Source: Cephalopachus bancanus
Lineage: Eukaryota; Chordata; Mammalia; Primates; Tarsiidae
NCBI GenBank assembly: GCA_027257055.1
Contig: JAPVLO010000621.1
Span: 744,001-808,000 of the forward strand
DNA: 64,000 nt
Reading direction: 5' to 3'
The notes beneath the pieces were generated by a model. The model saw nothing but the letters and a program-made list of their open reading frames with translations. It was not told where the DNA came from and made no database searches. Positions 23,225 to 36,989 of this stretch are shown here, piece by piece. Numbering within the stretch: the first letter of the stretch is position 1; each line of letters begins with the position of its first letter. A program made the translations under genes and the position numbers.

Positions 23225-25360
23225 TTTTGATCACAGGATAAGAGGAGGGATTCAAGATGACCAATTAAAAGTAGCTAACTGGCATTATCTCGTGGAGTAA
23301 ACAAAGGAACGCCCCAGCAGTTGGAGACCCCCAACAGTCAAGGCAGGTTGAGACAGAGGACAAACCCCACAACTTGGGGGGTATGAGTGGGACACACAGA
23401 GAGCATGAGGAAGAGAGAACAGGCAGCCCACTTTGGAGCCAGGTCATGTCAGAAAAAAGACAGCAGCCTCTAGATGTGGGAAATGGTCATTTGAGCACTT
23501 CCCTGGGAAAACAAAAGCCAAGCAAAAAGCCCACAGCCACCATCACAGTGGGCCTTGGTTCCAAAAGTGCCATATCTTAGTTGGAGGTCAACTGGTACAA
23601 GATCTGAGACAATGATACTACCCTTGAGAAGGAGATAAGAGCAAAACCTATGACATCATACATCTCGCAGACTAGTCCAAAGACTGAGGCATCAAAGAGT
23701 TTCTCAAGAAAGACTTCCAGAGATGTCTGTGACCAATTTCCCCTGGAATGCAACCCTTCTGATTTTAAATCATGGGATATCCTGTAGGCACTCTCCAATA
23801 CCAGCCAAATGGTGTCAACCTCCTAAGGCAGCTAGAGCCACAAGAGCAGCAGAATTCACAGTGGTCAGGCCCTCGTGGACTACTATCCCTAGGGTAGATG
23901 GAGTACACCACAACATGGATGCACCCTGTGGGACAAAGCAAAAAGATGAATTCCACAAAATGCCACACAACAGTAGCAAACCTATCTAACAAAACAAAAC
24001 AAAACAAAGCACAAATAAAAAAAATAAAAAATGAAGTCTGTCCCCATAGATGAGGAGGAACCAGCAAAAAACTACTGGCAATCCCCAAAGCCTTGATGAG
24101 TTATTACCCACAAGAGAATCCCAAATTCCAAGCAATGGGACCTATCCAGAATGACGTGTCCCTGATGACAGACAGAATTCAGTTTATGGATGGCAAAGGC
24201 GGTCAAGGAAAGCCATGAGAAAATGGAGGCACAGATCATCAAGGCAATGAAAAGTGTGCAAGAAATACAAGCTGAGCTGGTCAGTATAAGAAATGTCCAA
24301 TCTGAACTCTTGGAAATGAAGAATTATTTCCTGGAATTTCAAAACACAGTGACAACCTAAGCAGCAAAACTGACCAGGCAGAGGAATGAATCTCAGATCT
24401 TGAGGATCAAACTGTTAAACTAACCTGGTCTGATAAAAACAAGGTGAAAAGGTTCAAGAAGAATGAGCAAAGCCTATGAGAAGTTTGGGATTATGTAAAG
24501 AGACTGAATCTACAGCTGACTGGCATGACTGAGAACACAAGAGGTCATCTGAGAATATCTCTCCTATCACACTAGTGAGGCAGGCATGCAAGCACAAGAG
24601 ATCCAGAGAATGTCTGAAAGGCATTACATGGAAAGACCATCCTCAAGACATGTAATAATTCTTCTCCACAAGGTAAATATAGAAGAAAAAAATTGAAAGG
24701 CAGCTAGAGCGAAGGGACAACTCATCTACTAAGGAACACCCACCAGAACTGCAGTAGACTTCTCAGTAGAAACCCTACAAGTCAGAAAGACTGGGATCCC
24801 ATCTTTAATGTTCTCAAAGAACAGCAATTTAATCCAAGAATTTCTAAGCTAAGCTTCCGTATGAAGGTTAATTAAATTCCTTCCCAGATATCCAATCCTT
24901 AAGAGAATATGCCACTTCCAGACCATCCCTCCAGGAGATGCTTAATAAAGTTCTAAGCACAGAAACAAAAGGCCATTTCCACCCATCACAGAAGCATAAG
25001 GAAACACAGAATTAACAGACTATAAAAATCTAACACATAAAAGCAAAAAAAAGAAAAATCAATCAAACAAACCAAAAAAGCAAAAAGCAAATCAGCCTCT
25101 TAATAGCAATATGACAGGAATAAAACACCACATATCAATAATTAACTTACATGTGAATGGACTAAATACACCACTAAAAAATCATAGAGTGGCATATTGG
25201 ATAAAGAAATGTGATAAATCCATCTTCAGTTTTCAGGAGACTCATATGACTGCAAATGGCACCTACAGGTTGAAGGTAAGAGGGTGCAGAAAGATATTCC
25301 AGGCAAATGGAAGAAAAAAGAGCAGGAGCAGCTCTTCTTATGTCAGACAAAATAGTTTTT

Positions 25361-26212
25361 TTAAAAAATATATTTTTTATTATGGTTTTGTGGGGTACAG
25401 TTAAGGGTTAGGTATACAATTATGTTTCATTCAGGGACCCTGTTGATAAGAGGTGTTTCCCTGTCCCCAGACAGATATTTGCTACTGTTAATCCCATCTC
25501 TAATTTTAGACTCTAGTTCCATCCAGGTTACTGTGAAATTCATGATTTTGTTCTTTTTTATGGCTGCGTAGTATTCCATTGTGTGTATGTACCACATATT
25601 TTAAATCCAGTCCTCTTTTGACGGGCAGCATGGTTGTTTCCAGGTTCTTGCTATTGTGAACAATGCTGCGATCAACATACGTGTGCAGGTATCTTTTTTA
25701 TAGAGTGATTTGAGTTCTTCAGGGTATATTCCCAGTAGGGGGATTGTGGGGTCATATGGAAGGTCAATTTTTAGAGCTTTTAGGAATCACCACACTGCTT
25801 TCCACAGAGGTTGCTCTAGTTTACACTCCCACCAACAGTGTAGAAGTGTTCCCTTTTCACCACACCCTCTCCAGCAGCTGTTATTTTGTGAGTTGTTGAT
25901 AATTGCCATTCTGATTGGAGTTAGGTGGTATCTCAGTGTGGTTTTGATTTGCATCTCCCTGATGATTAGTGAGGTTGAGCATTTCTTCATGTGTTTGTTA
26001 GCTGCTCGGATGTCTTCTTTTGCGATGTGTCTGTTCATATCTTTTGCCCATTTTATAATGGGGTTGTTTGTTTTTTTCTTTTCAGCACATTTGACTTCCT
26101 TGTAGATCCAGGATGTTAAGCCTTTGTCAGACCTGGTGTTGGCAAATACTTTTTCCCAGTCTGTGGGCTGTCTCCCTGCTCTCTTGATGGTTTCTTTGGC
26201 TTTGCAGAAGCT
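25361..26212 (-). mobile_element. L1 inserted inside another L1
   Basis: About 852 bp of reverse-strand L1 3' end with an identical 16-bp target duplication agacaaaatagttttt at 25345-25360 and 26213-26228. It carries the ORF2 tail (155-codon minus-strand frame 25787-26254, truncated). Identical duplications suggest a fairly recent insertion. Confidence 0.95.
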
Positions 26213-26960
26213 AGACAAAATAGTTTTTAAACCAATAGGACTTAAGAAGGACACAGAAGGAAACTACATAATGATAAAAAGGCTTAATTCACCAGCAATA
26301 AATATTCATTTTGAATACATACACATTCAGTGTATGAGTATTCATATTTGTAAAAACAATTGTTAATTAAATTAAGAGCAGATATAGGCAGCCATAAAAG
26401 TATAGCCTTAGACAGATCATTGAGGCAAAAAACTAACAAGAATATGTGGAACCTTAACTCAGCATTGACCAATAAGACCTAAAGGACATCTACAGAACAC
26501 TGTAGCCAACAACCACAGAATACACATTCTTCTAATCAGCACATGGAACATACTCTACGTTTGACCACACACTTGGACATTAATCTATGTGAACAAATTT
26601 CAAAAGCTCAAAATAATACCAAGCATCTTCTCAGACTAGAGTGGAATGAAAATAAATATCCCCAGCTGGAATGTCCCAAAATATACAAATAAAAAAATGA
26701 AACAACATGCTTCTGAATGACTTTTGGGTTAACACATAAATCAAGACATAAATAAAAAGATTCCTGGAAACAAACAAAATCAAAGACACAATACACCAAA
26801 ACCTTTGGGATACCATAAGAGTGGTGAAAGGAGGATCACATGCACATATCAAGAGAACAGAGAAATTTCAAGTAAATAGCCTAACGTCACACCTAAGGGA
26901 GCTGAAAAGTCAAGAGCAATAGAATCCTAGAATAGGTAGAAAATTGGAAATAATAATAAT

Positions 26961-27265
<305 letters not shown>

Positions 27266-27281
27266 TGAAAATTGGAAATTA

Positions 27282-27452
27282 TTTTTATTTATTTATTTAT
27301 TTATTTTGAGTTGGAGTCTCACTCTGTCACCCAGACTGGAGTGCAGTGGCCGCTCCTGGCCACCACTGCCTCGACCTGCTGGGCTCTGGTGATCCTTCCG
27401 CCTCAGCCTTCCAAGTAGCTGGAACTACAGGCATGCGCTACCCTGCCTGGAT
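27282..27452 (-). mobile_element. Alu right arm, same target site
   Basis: Starts with TTTA repeats, then ttgagttggagtctcactc, and stops after the right arm at gctaccctgcctgg. A third related copy of the target word (aaaattggatatta) follows at 27456. Confidence 0.85.
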
Positions 27453-27581
27453 AGTAAAATTGGATATTATTAAAGTCAAGTCACAGTTGAATGAAATAGA
27501 GACCAAAAAAATAGAACAGATCAATAAGACAAAAAGCTTACTCTTGGAAAGGATAGATAAGACTGAGAGACGCTGGCCAGA

Positions 27582-27586
<5 letters not shown>

Positions 27587-27624
<38 letters not shown>
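27587..27624. repeat. (GA)n microsatellite
   Basis: Pure GA array inside L1 ORF2. Confidence 0.98.
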
Positions 27625-27627
<3 letters not shown>

Positions 27628-30490
27628 AATTTGAATAAGCACAAGTAGAAATGAAGAAGACAATGTCCCAATTGACTCAAAAGTAATTAAAAAGATTATC
27701 AGAAATTACTATGAAATCTCTGTAAACACATGAACTAGGAAATCTGGAGGATATGGAGGAATTACTGGCATCCATATCCTCCCAAGTTTGAAACAGGAAG
27801 AAAAGGAAACTCTAAAAAGACCAATAACAAGTCAAGAAATTGACTCAGTAATAAGAAACCTCCTCACCAAAGAGGGAAAAAAGCCCTGGGTTTCTCAGCT
27901 GAATTCTACAAGACATACAAGGAAGAGCTGCTACTAACCCTATTGAAAGAATAAGAAGTACTGAGAAAAAAGAATTATCTGTAGCTCATTCTATGAAGAT
28001 AATATCATCCTGATACCCCCAAATGGCAAACATCTTACAAGGAAAGAAAACTACAGGCAAATTTACCTGATAAGCATACATGCAAAAAATTCTCAACAAG
28101 ATTCTACTAAATCATATCCAACAGCACATATCAAGGATCACATATCATGACCAGATGGATTTCATTCCTGGGATGCAAAGTTGGTTCAACAAACATAAAT
28201 ACATAAATGTAATCAATTACATAAACCGGTATAAAACCAAGAGCCACATTATCTAATTAGAGAAAGAAAAAGCATTTGATAACATCCAACATCACTTCAT
28301 GATTAAAAAAACCCTTGAAACCCTAGGCATTAAAGGAACACTCCTCAAGATAATAAAAGCCATATATGACTAAACCTGCATCCAACACCACACTTAATGG
28401 GCAGAAGTTGGATTTCCCCTAAGAAATGGAGTAAGACACTCTCACCCCTCTTATTCAATGTAGTATTCGAAGTCCTCACCAGAGCAATCAGTCGGGATAA
28501 CAAAATCAATGGTATCCAAATAGGAAAACAATGAAGTTAAGTTACCCCTCTTTGCAGATGATATAACCCTACATTTAAAAAACTCTAGAGAGTTTGTCAA
28601 AAACCTCCTTGCACTCTAAATGACTTCAGTAAAATCTCAGGATACAAAGTCAATGCACAAAAAAGTTGCATTTTTATGCAGTAACAACAAGTAGGCTGAA
28701 AACCAAATAAAAAGCAAAAAACCATTCACAATAGCCACAGGAGGAAAACAAACATATCTCGGTCTCTACCTAACCAAAGAAGTGAAAGACCTTTACAATA
28801 AGAACTACAGAACACTATTCAAGGAAATCAAGAATGATGAAAAAAATGGAAAAGCATTCCATGGTCATTGATCGGAAGAATCAATATCATCAAACGGCCA
28901 ATATACCCAGGGCAATCTACAGATTCCTATCAAATTTCCAGTATCATTTTTCACAGAATTAGAAAAGACAATACTTAAATTTATATGGAAGCAACAAAGA
29001 GCTTGAAAAGTTAAAGCAGTCCCCCAACACAAAGAATAAAGCTGGAGATATCACACTCTTTACTTTGCTACAAGGCTCCAGTAACCAAGACAGCATGGTG
29101 CTGTACAGGAATAGACACAAAGACTAGTGAAACAGGACTGAGAATCCAGAAATAAAACCATGGACCTTCAACAAACTAATCTTTGACAAAGCCAATAAAA
29201 ACAAATATTGGGAAAAAGAAGCCATATTTAGCCAATGATGCTGAGAAAACTGGTGAACCACAAGCAGAAGAATGAAACTAGACTCTTACCTGCTACCACA
29301 TACAAAAATTAACCAAAAATGGACCAAGGGTTTAAATGTGAAACCTCAAACTATAGGTATCTTAGATGAAAACTTAGGGAGCACCCTCTTGGACATCAGA
29401 ATAGGACATGAATTCATAGTCTTCAAAAGCAAATGCAGCAAAAGCCAAAATCAACCTTATCAAACTAAAATTTTTTTCATAGCAAAAAACATAACCAAGA
29501 GAATAAAGCAATAACCCATGGATTGGGAAAAAAATATTTGCAAGCTATGCATCCAAGAAAGCCCTAATATCCAGAATCTACAAGGAACACAAATGAATTG
29601 ACAGGAAAAGAAACAAACAACTTTATTAAAAAATGGGCAAAAAACACGAACAGACACTTCTCAAAGAAAGACATTTACACAGCCAACAAACATATGGAAA
29701 AGTGTTTAGCCTCACTAATCATCACAGAAATGCATATCAAAATTACAATGACATACCACCTAACACCAGTAAGAATGGCTCTCATAAAAAAGTCAACAAC
29801 AACATCAATAACAACAATAACAACAACAGGAATTGGTGAGGTTATGTAGAAAAGGAACTGTCTCTATGCTGTTGGAAGGTAAGGTAGTTCATCTTTTGTG
29901 GAAAGCAATATAGAATTTTCTCAAATAACTAAAAATTGAGCTACCATACAATACAGAAACCACACTTCAGGGAATATACCCAGAGGAACATGAATGACTC
30001 TACCAAACAGACACCTCCACATGTATGTTTTTTGTAGCACTATTCATAATAGCAAAAACATGGAACCAACGTAGATGCCCATCGAAAATGGTGTGGTTAA
30101 AGAAAATGTGGTACATTTACATAACGGAATATTATGCAGTCACAAAGAAGAACAAAGTCATGTCCTTTGCAGCAATTGGAAGCAGCTGGAGATTGTCATT
30201 CTAAATGAACTATCACAGAAACTAAACTAAATACCACATGTTCTCATTCATAAGCAGGCTCTGATCACTGAACACATGAGCACAAAGGTGAGAGCAACAG
30301 ATCCAGGATACTGCTAAAGAAGGAAAGAAGAAAGAAGGGATAAGGGACACACAACCACACACTGGGTACCAGGTCTACTCCCAGGAAAAGAGAGGCTCGC
30401 TAAAACCCAAGGTTTACCTGCATGCAGTTTACTTATGTGGTAAATTCTCACATGTACCCAGAACTAAAATAAGATAAAATATGATAAAGA

Positions 30491-30949
30491 AATCAGAATC
30501 TAACAATGCATACTGTTACCCACAAAGCATATACACTAAATGCCAAAATGTACACTCTGTGTTAATGTCTAGAGAATATGCAATACAATGAACATTATTT
30601 TCCTGTATTCTTAATGTTTAAAATGTTCATGTTTGACATAAATAAATAAATATACTGCATTTGGTAACATTTTTTTCTATTTGTTTTGCAATCACAATGT
30701 ATTTTGAAACCTGTTGATTTATATTCAGATTCTACTGACCTTCCTCAGGTATTTTTTCTAGGTGAGCAGACCAGATGTGATAGAAAGAGAACCAAGGTTA
30801 GCACTGGTTGGGGAGAGGTCGGTAGACACACCCCACAGACTTAGACTAGAACTTGAATCATAAGATCATACTTGAGTTGTCTCAGATAGAGCACAATTGA
30901 GATTTGTGAAACTATCAAGGAAGAATATGTGCTAAAAACAATTAATTCT
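30491..30949. other. Unassigned sequence
   Basis: No gene or repeat recognised. Confidence 0.4.
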
Positions 30950-31130
30950 TAGGAAGGAGTGATTGGGAGGGATCACAGGGAGACTGCTGATGGTATGATC
31001 CTTGATCTGGATGCTGGTTACATGGGTATGTACCCTGTAAAAATTCAAATTCAAGGAGTTCTATAATCTTCTGTATATCTGTTGTACTTAAAATGGTAAA
31101 GGAAAACTAAACTGATATAGTTGAAGAAGA
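30950..31130 (+). mobile_element. Ancient L1M-type 3' UTR fragment
   Basis: Pattern gatcctTGATCTGGatgctgg, then ttacatgggtatgtac, then gttgtacttaaaatgg resembles old L1 3' ends. Confidence 0.5.
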
Positions 31131-31429
31131 GCATGCTTAATGTGGAAGTGTGAATTGCACTTGGAATATCTTCTAAAGGAAAATTTTATATTATGTGGAT
31201 CAATGAAGTCATAATGGAGAAAAGAATATATGTATCAAATTTGTAAGCATAACACTGATAGGAAAGGGTGTCTTTATTATGCAGACATAGAGAGATAAAA
31301 CACGGTATTCTTTTATATATGAAGGAGTGAAACTACCAGCACTTGCAACTCTCTTAATCAGCCTTATTCACTATACCTCTTATAATATGTACATGTCTTC
31401 TATGCCATGAGAATTCCTTATAATCTCTA

Positions 31430-31535
31430 TAGTTACATTGTAACATCTTGTGTCACTGATGTACATCCAACCTCTAGCACACTGCCTGGAGTATGTGGGG
31501 TGGGCAGAATATATTTGATGAATGAATGAAAGCGG
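31430..31535 (+). mobile_element. L2/MIR-type 3' end
   Basis: ctctagcacactgcctgg followed by tttgatgaatgaatgaa is the usual L2-family terminus. Confidence 0.7.
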
Positions 31536-31735
31536 TTGCTGAGAGTAGGTCAGTTTTCTAGAAAAATAATGCAAGCTGTAAATGTAATTTAAAGTATTTT
31601 AGTAGCTGCATTTAAAACAAGCAAAAGCAGGCAGATGAAAACAGTTTTAATGGTAAGTAATGTATTCATTTTACTCAAAGTATCATAATTTAAATAATCA
31701 ATGGGAAAATGTTTACTGTAGTATTTATATAGCTT

Positions 31736-32184
31736 TGTGCGGAGTTCCAGTCTCTGCTAAGAAGGTCCTGAGGTGCGGGGAGGGAATGAGAAAAGAAAGA
31801 CAAAGAGCAGCAGGATTGGGAGGGCTCTCTCCCAGGCAGCTGAGAGTGAGAGAAAGCAAATTTATTTTCACCGCATGCCTCTTACATAGCACAAAAATCA
31901 CACAAGGGAGGGCGAAACCACACAAGCAGGATATATGTTAATGCCTGAATTAAATCACACTAGCAGGGTAAGCATCAATGACAAAACTATGCAAATCTTA
32001 ACATCTATGCTAAGCAAGGCAGTCACTCAGGATAAGTAGTTTCTGGGCCAGACTTGGCTCCGCTTAGCTATCCATAGAAATGCAACCAAAAGGTCAGGGG
32101 AGACAAAGGAAATGTAGGCTTGTTTCCTTGAACACAAGCCAAGAAACGTAAGGAGCTTGTCAGCTTGTACTCTGGTTTCCTTCA
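31736..32184 (-). mobile_element. Solo LTR of an endogenous retrovirus, 3' of V1R-2
   Basis: 449 bp bounded on the minus strand by TG (at 32184) and CA (at 31736), with a 4-bp target duplication gctt at 31732-31735 and 32185-32188. The poly(A) signal aataaa lies on the minus strand at 31866-31861. No internal viral sequence remains, so it arose by LTR-LTR recombination. It reads in the same direction as V1R-2 and starts 200 bp beyond its stop codon. A 4-bp duplication fits a gammaretrovirus-like (ERV1) element. Confidence 0.8.
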
Positions 32185-32383
32185 GCTTTGTTTAAAGTAA
32201 GCATTCATAATCTTTGTATTTTTAAAATGTACAACATATCTCCATTCAAACTAGCCCCATTTTAGGTGCTCAATAACCATGTTATGTTTTTCTCCGCATG
32301 CATTATTATGAGGACTCCTTTGCTGCTGAAGAGTGGGATTTCAGATGACCCATTGGATCCTCTTTGAGAAATAATAATTCTCA

Positions 32384-33301
32384 TCAAAGAAGGGAAGAAA
32401 TAAATTGAGAAATAATTTTATTGTTTTTCATCAGCACAAAAGGGCAGATGGTTGGATAGCATGATAGAATAATTCCATTAATTGTCTCCAGTATTAAGTT
32501 CTTCTCAGCTCTATAAAACAAATAAAGGGCTATGAAGTTGTTTAGGCAATAAAATAACACAAAGCAACCTAACAGGAGAAGGATATTGTGGGTGGCTTTG
32601 ATTTCAGGAGATGACTGGGAAGAGAGGATGGGGCTATGTAGATGCTGGGATCTCCTGTGGTGTCTGTAGAGGAGACTGACCATGTAGATGCTGGTCCAGA
32701 TCATCAAGGCTACAAACAGGAGGTTTCGAATCACTATGATACTTACAAGTAGCCATGAGTCCTCATTTTTAAGTTGTCTGGTTTGACAGTAGGCTTGAGA
32801 ATGACCATGACCGACAATAGTGAAATTAGTTTTGGCTACTATAGTTTCAATAATGTGGATATAGATCAGCATGTTAATGATCCAGGAAAAAAGGAAAGAG
32901 GGAAAAATGCTTGTAGGAAGTTTAGGTTTAAGCCAAGCCCATTTTGAATTACTAGGGCTGATGGTGATGGCTTGAAATGCACTCAGAAAAGAGGTGGTAC
33001 AGATGGATAGACCTCGGGTAACTCTGAGTATGTACAAAACTATTTTACAACCGAAATCATTCAAAAAATGTTTCACTCCAAAGGATGTCATGAGTTTTGG
33101 TGTCAATGTGAACACGATGGTCAAAATATTGACCAATGTCAGATGCATGAAAATCAAATCTATGGGCTTCTGCAAGTGAGACTGAATGAAAAATGTGTAG
33201 AAATAGAACACAAAGAGAAACGAGTTCCCTATGAGACCAATACACATTTGACATATGAGGACAAATGTAAAAATTGCATCAGTAAGAACCATTATCTTCA
33301 T
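32384..33301 (-). CDS. Vomeronasal type-1 receptor (V1R-2), intact
   Basis: Single-exon V1R of 305 aa, paralogous to the genes at 3.6 and 56.4 kb. GNS at 25-27; conserved cysteines C85 and C172; LSICTTSFLSAFQAITISP at 98-116; loop-2 glycosylation site NFT at 159-161; TM7 CYPTICPFVL at 281-290. The open frame has two in-frame ATGs, at 33301 and 33292. The second (M4) aligns with the start of the other two receptors; the first exists because a codon that reads ATT in V1R-3 is ATG here. M4 is therefore the likelier ancestral start, though the first may be used. Stop is followed within 200 bp by a solo LTR in the same orientation. No disabling lesion seen. Confidence 0.97.
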   Translation of the reverse strand: MKIMVLTDAIFTFVLICQMCIGLIGNSFLFVFYFYTFFIQSHLQKPIDLIFMHLTLVNILTIVFTLTPKLMTSFGVKHFLNDFGCKIVLYILRVTRGLSICTTSFLSAFQAITISPSNSKWAWLKPKLPTSIFPSFLFSWIINMLIYIHIIETIVAKTNFTIVGHGHSQAYCQTRQLKNEDSWLLVSIIVIRNLLFVALMIWTSIYMVSLLYRHHRRSQHLHSPILSSQSSPEIKATHNILLLLGCFVLFYCLNNFIALYLFYRAEKNLILETINGIILSCYPTICPFVLMKNNKIISQFISSLL

Positions 33302-35925
33302 AATGTTTTAGATGTTTTAATTAGGTAATCTAATCCTCAGTGATAAATGATTATATTGAAAAATGATCAATATTGCAACATGTGAAAAAATTTAGTGACT
33401 GACAATTCAGTATGAACGGAGGGTGTTAAAATGTCCAATTCCTCTGTATTTCAGGCACAGATGTCCAATTTCCAGAAACTGATTTCCAGGGATCCTTGAG
33501 AACTTTAGAGTGCAGAACAGGGAGTTATGAAGAAGATGGGATTCAAATCTTGCCACTCAGCATTATAGAAGGATGTGCTGGCCTATAAAAAGGACAAATT
33601 TCCAATTTTAAGGCTTCTTTTTTGCCTTCTGAGTGCCAGACTACATATTATTGCCAATCTATGCTTTGATATTCTAATCATGCTAAAGAACATCATGCTT
33701 CTTACACATAAAGAGTAGCATGTATATTTGAACTTCTTTTCTTTAGATTTTTACTGTGAACATAATTCTTCCAAGACAGTGATCATTGCAAATACTCATT
33801 TGACATAGAGTTTTTATCCAACCCCTTTCTCCATGGTTCCACCGGCAGTGTTCACAGACATTTGTGGATTTTGATTTTAGTACAGATATGCTGACATGCA
33901 GTGGGCAGAAGCCACGGATGATGCTAAATATCCCACAAGCACAGGACAGCCTCATGGTAATAAATATTTAGACCTAAATGATACTCATCTTGTGGTGTAT
34001 ATTCCAATCTAACAAATAGTTCATATGTCATGCTGAATATGACATATGTAAAATCCATATCTTGTTGTGAGTATGTTTTGAATGCTTGCTATGAAAATCG
34101 AATTAGAAGGTTAAAAATACAGTTAGAATAGAAGTGATATGATGTTTGTTAAGGTTGATATTTAAGTTCATGAGGCTATCATGAAATCTATATTGCTTGG
34201 ATTGTGGAGTTGTTTACTGTATCATTCTCTCAGAGGCTTAAACTCCCACTCATTCAGTTTTTTCCATTTCCTTCCTAAATAGATATCTAGTAATTTTTGC
34301 GAAGTTCCCTTGCTTTGTACTGACAGAATTCATCAGGGTATCCTCAATTTACCAAGTTCCATTTTACCCATTCAACATAACTCTCTACTCTGGATTTTAT
34401 TGTTACTATGTCAACAGTATTCTTATTATCTAGTGAGACAAAAGAAAATTTCCGGTATTTATTGAACACCTACATTTTGAGACTAATATGCCTCCATAAT
34501 CTTATTTTGTTCCCTCTATATACATTGTAATTTAGTTCTTATTAGTTTGAATTGTTTGCAATTGTGACACTTGATAAGACTGAATCTTTTTATATATCAT
34601 ACTCTTGTTTTTGAAAATACAGCTTATATTTAATACATGATATGACAATCCACCTTCAAGCTCTTTGGCCATTCATTTCATGCCCAGTTCAGAAAAGTCT
34701 GGCTTCTCTCACTCTTTGCTATTAATTGGGATTCTTCCTCAGGCCTCTCTAGCTCCACACGCCTTCCCTTGGAAATCCAAATTTTTTCATAGTTTTATTA
34801 CTCAAATAAATTTCCCACATTTTCTGCAGTATTCATGTAGTGCCGATTTCTTTCTTTTAAGGGCAAAGTTCCCTGAATGACATTCCAGATTCTCATCTTC
34901 ACATAACCAGTCTCAACTCTGCACAGTTTACAATGAGAGAAATGTCATCAAGTACCACTATATGCCTAGCAGAGCTCAACCTAATGAACATACAATGGAA
35001 AATTGTATCATCTGAAACCTTTATTGCTTATTATGCCCCCCGTTTGTCTTTTGATAAATGAAAGCCAGGAGTAGAAATATAAGTAATTAAAACACATGGG
35101 ATAGACAAAAATAAAAAAGAGAGCAATGAGTTGTCCAGATGTGAAATCAGCATGTAGGGAAGTTAAAATAACTAGGGTAATAGTATATCAGCCAATATTA
35201 TTTTAAAATGATATAATGACCAGACTGTTTTGAGAATAGGAGGTCCTTATGGTTATGAGATCTTAAAAGTGTGGGAGATGCTTCAGTGAATTCTAAAAGA
35301 CAAAAAGAGAAAAAGAGAAAGTTATTAGCCACAAAAACCTGGGGCATTAGTTGGAGGAATGGGAGGAACTGGTGAGAAGATCCAAAATCCATGGATAGAA
35401 AGTATACAAGGTTGGCCAATAAAGAGAGATATCTTAGAGCTGCCTGATCTGAAGAAATTGAAGTTAAGAGGATGGTATTTGGGGCCATGTTGGGATATTA
35501 AACTAGAAGCCGGAGCCTACTAAGAGCTTGAGTCTGTCATTGAGTCTGAATGACATGATATCAAAAAGAACAAAGGCAATCATAACTGCAATCATATCTT
35601 CCCAAAGTCAATTGGGGCCTCTTTTGACCAACTCTTACCTAGAAATTTATTGGGAGGGTATTCTGAAAGTCCTGATTCTGAGCCTAAGAAAGAAGGTAGG
35701 CCCAAGTTGATAAATTGAAATCAAACACAGTCTACTCATTTTTCACTTTGTTGTTTTAATCTGGCCCTTTTATTCCAAGCAAGGACAGCAGAAAAATCAA
35801 GATTCCAGTCATCATGATGCAACCCCTTCAAGAATTCAAACCTTGCCAAACCTTGTTTCTATAAGATGACGTGAAAATGCCACAGGATTGTATTATGTAC
35901 TATTTGTTCCTTTTATATTTTTGGA
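33302..35925. other. 5' flank of V1R-2, no gene seen
   Basis: Upstream region of V1R-2. 33425-33950 and 34040-34660 match the V1R-3 flank and in part that of V1R-1. The rest, including 34.66-35.9 kb, carries no recognisable gene; the short open frames there have no family resemblance. Confidence 0.5.
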
Positions 35926-36468
35926 TATAAGTTAATTTAAACTAAATTCTGGAGTCATCACACTTCCTGATATTAAGCTATGTTGCAATACTCTAGTAAT
36001 CTAAACAGTATGGTAAGTGCATAAAAATAGACTCATTGACCAATGTGACAATTAAAGAGCCTAGAAGTAAACCCGCAGAACTAACCTATGACAAAGTCAC
36101 CCCCCAAAAAAATCCAATTGTGGCAGCATAGTCTTCAATAACTGGCTTTGGGGTAATTGTATATACTCATGCAATAGAATGATATTGAACATATTGAACA
36201 CATCTCTAAACAAATGGGCACTATAAAACTGATAGATAAAAATCATAAGAAAAAAATCCCTTGTTGTGGACATGATTTTTGGATATGACACCAAAAGCAC
36301 AGGCAATAAAAGGAAAAACAAACAAGTGAGAGCACAAAAACCTGCACAGCTAAGAAAATAATCAATTAAATAAAAAGGGGACCTACATATCAGGTGGAAA
36401 GATTGCAAATTATTTATTAGATAGAAGATGATGGATATATATATATATCCATATATATATAAAATTTT

Positions 36469-36503
36469 CAATATTTCCACCTGACATGTAGGTGGAAATA
36501 TTG
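36469..36503. repeat. Perfect 14-bp inverted repeat
   Basis: Arms caatatttccacct and aggtggaaatattg flank a 7-bp loop, next to a self-complementary ggatatatatatatatcc at 36433-36450. A related word, acctacatatcaggtgg, is at 36380. Confidence 0.95.
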
Positions 36504-36989
36504 TATATATGGAACTCATACAACTCAGTATCAAAAAACTAGTAAACCAATAGAAATGGGCAAAGGATTGAACAGGTATTTTTCTCAAGACAAATGGCCA
36601 GTAGACATACAAAATGTTCTGAACACCACTATATATCAGGAAAATGCAAGTCAAAATCACAACGAGATATCACCTGTGGATAGTTATTGTCAAAAAGACT
36701 AGAGGCAAGCCGTGTTGGTAAGGGTGTTAATAAAAGGGAACACTTGCAAACTGTTGGTGGGAATAAATTAGAATGACTCTTATGGAAACCTGCATGGAGT
36801 TCCTAAGAAACATTAAAATTAGAGCTAGCATATGATCTGGCAATACCACATTTATCCAAGGGAAATAAAATCTGTATTTTGAACAGATGTCCACACTCTC
36901 ATGTTCATTGCAGCATTATTTATAATGACCAAGATATGGCCAAGATATGGATCCACATAAGTATTCATCAATGGGAAAATGAATGTGTA

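Noticed and set aside
25787..26254. 155-codon frame resembling reverse transcriptase tail
   Set aside because: Real L1 ORF2 sequence, but only the 3' remnant of a truncated insertion, so not a gene.
33743..33955. Minus-strand 70-codon frame upstream of V1R-2, matched at 57765-58046
   Set aside because: Similarity is explained by the duplication units; the frame is not kept in unit 1 and matches no family.
36097..36660. 187-codon minus-strand frame
   Set aside because: It is the antisense of a decayed L1 ORF2 tail; length reflects low stop density in reverse.
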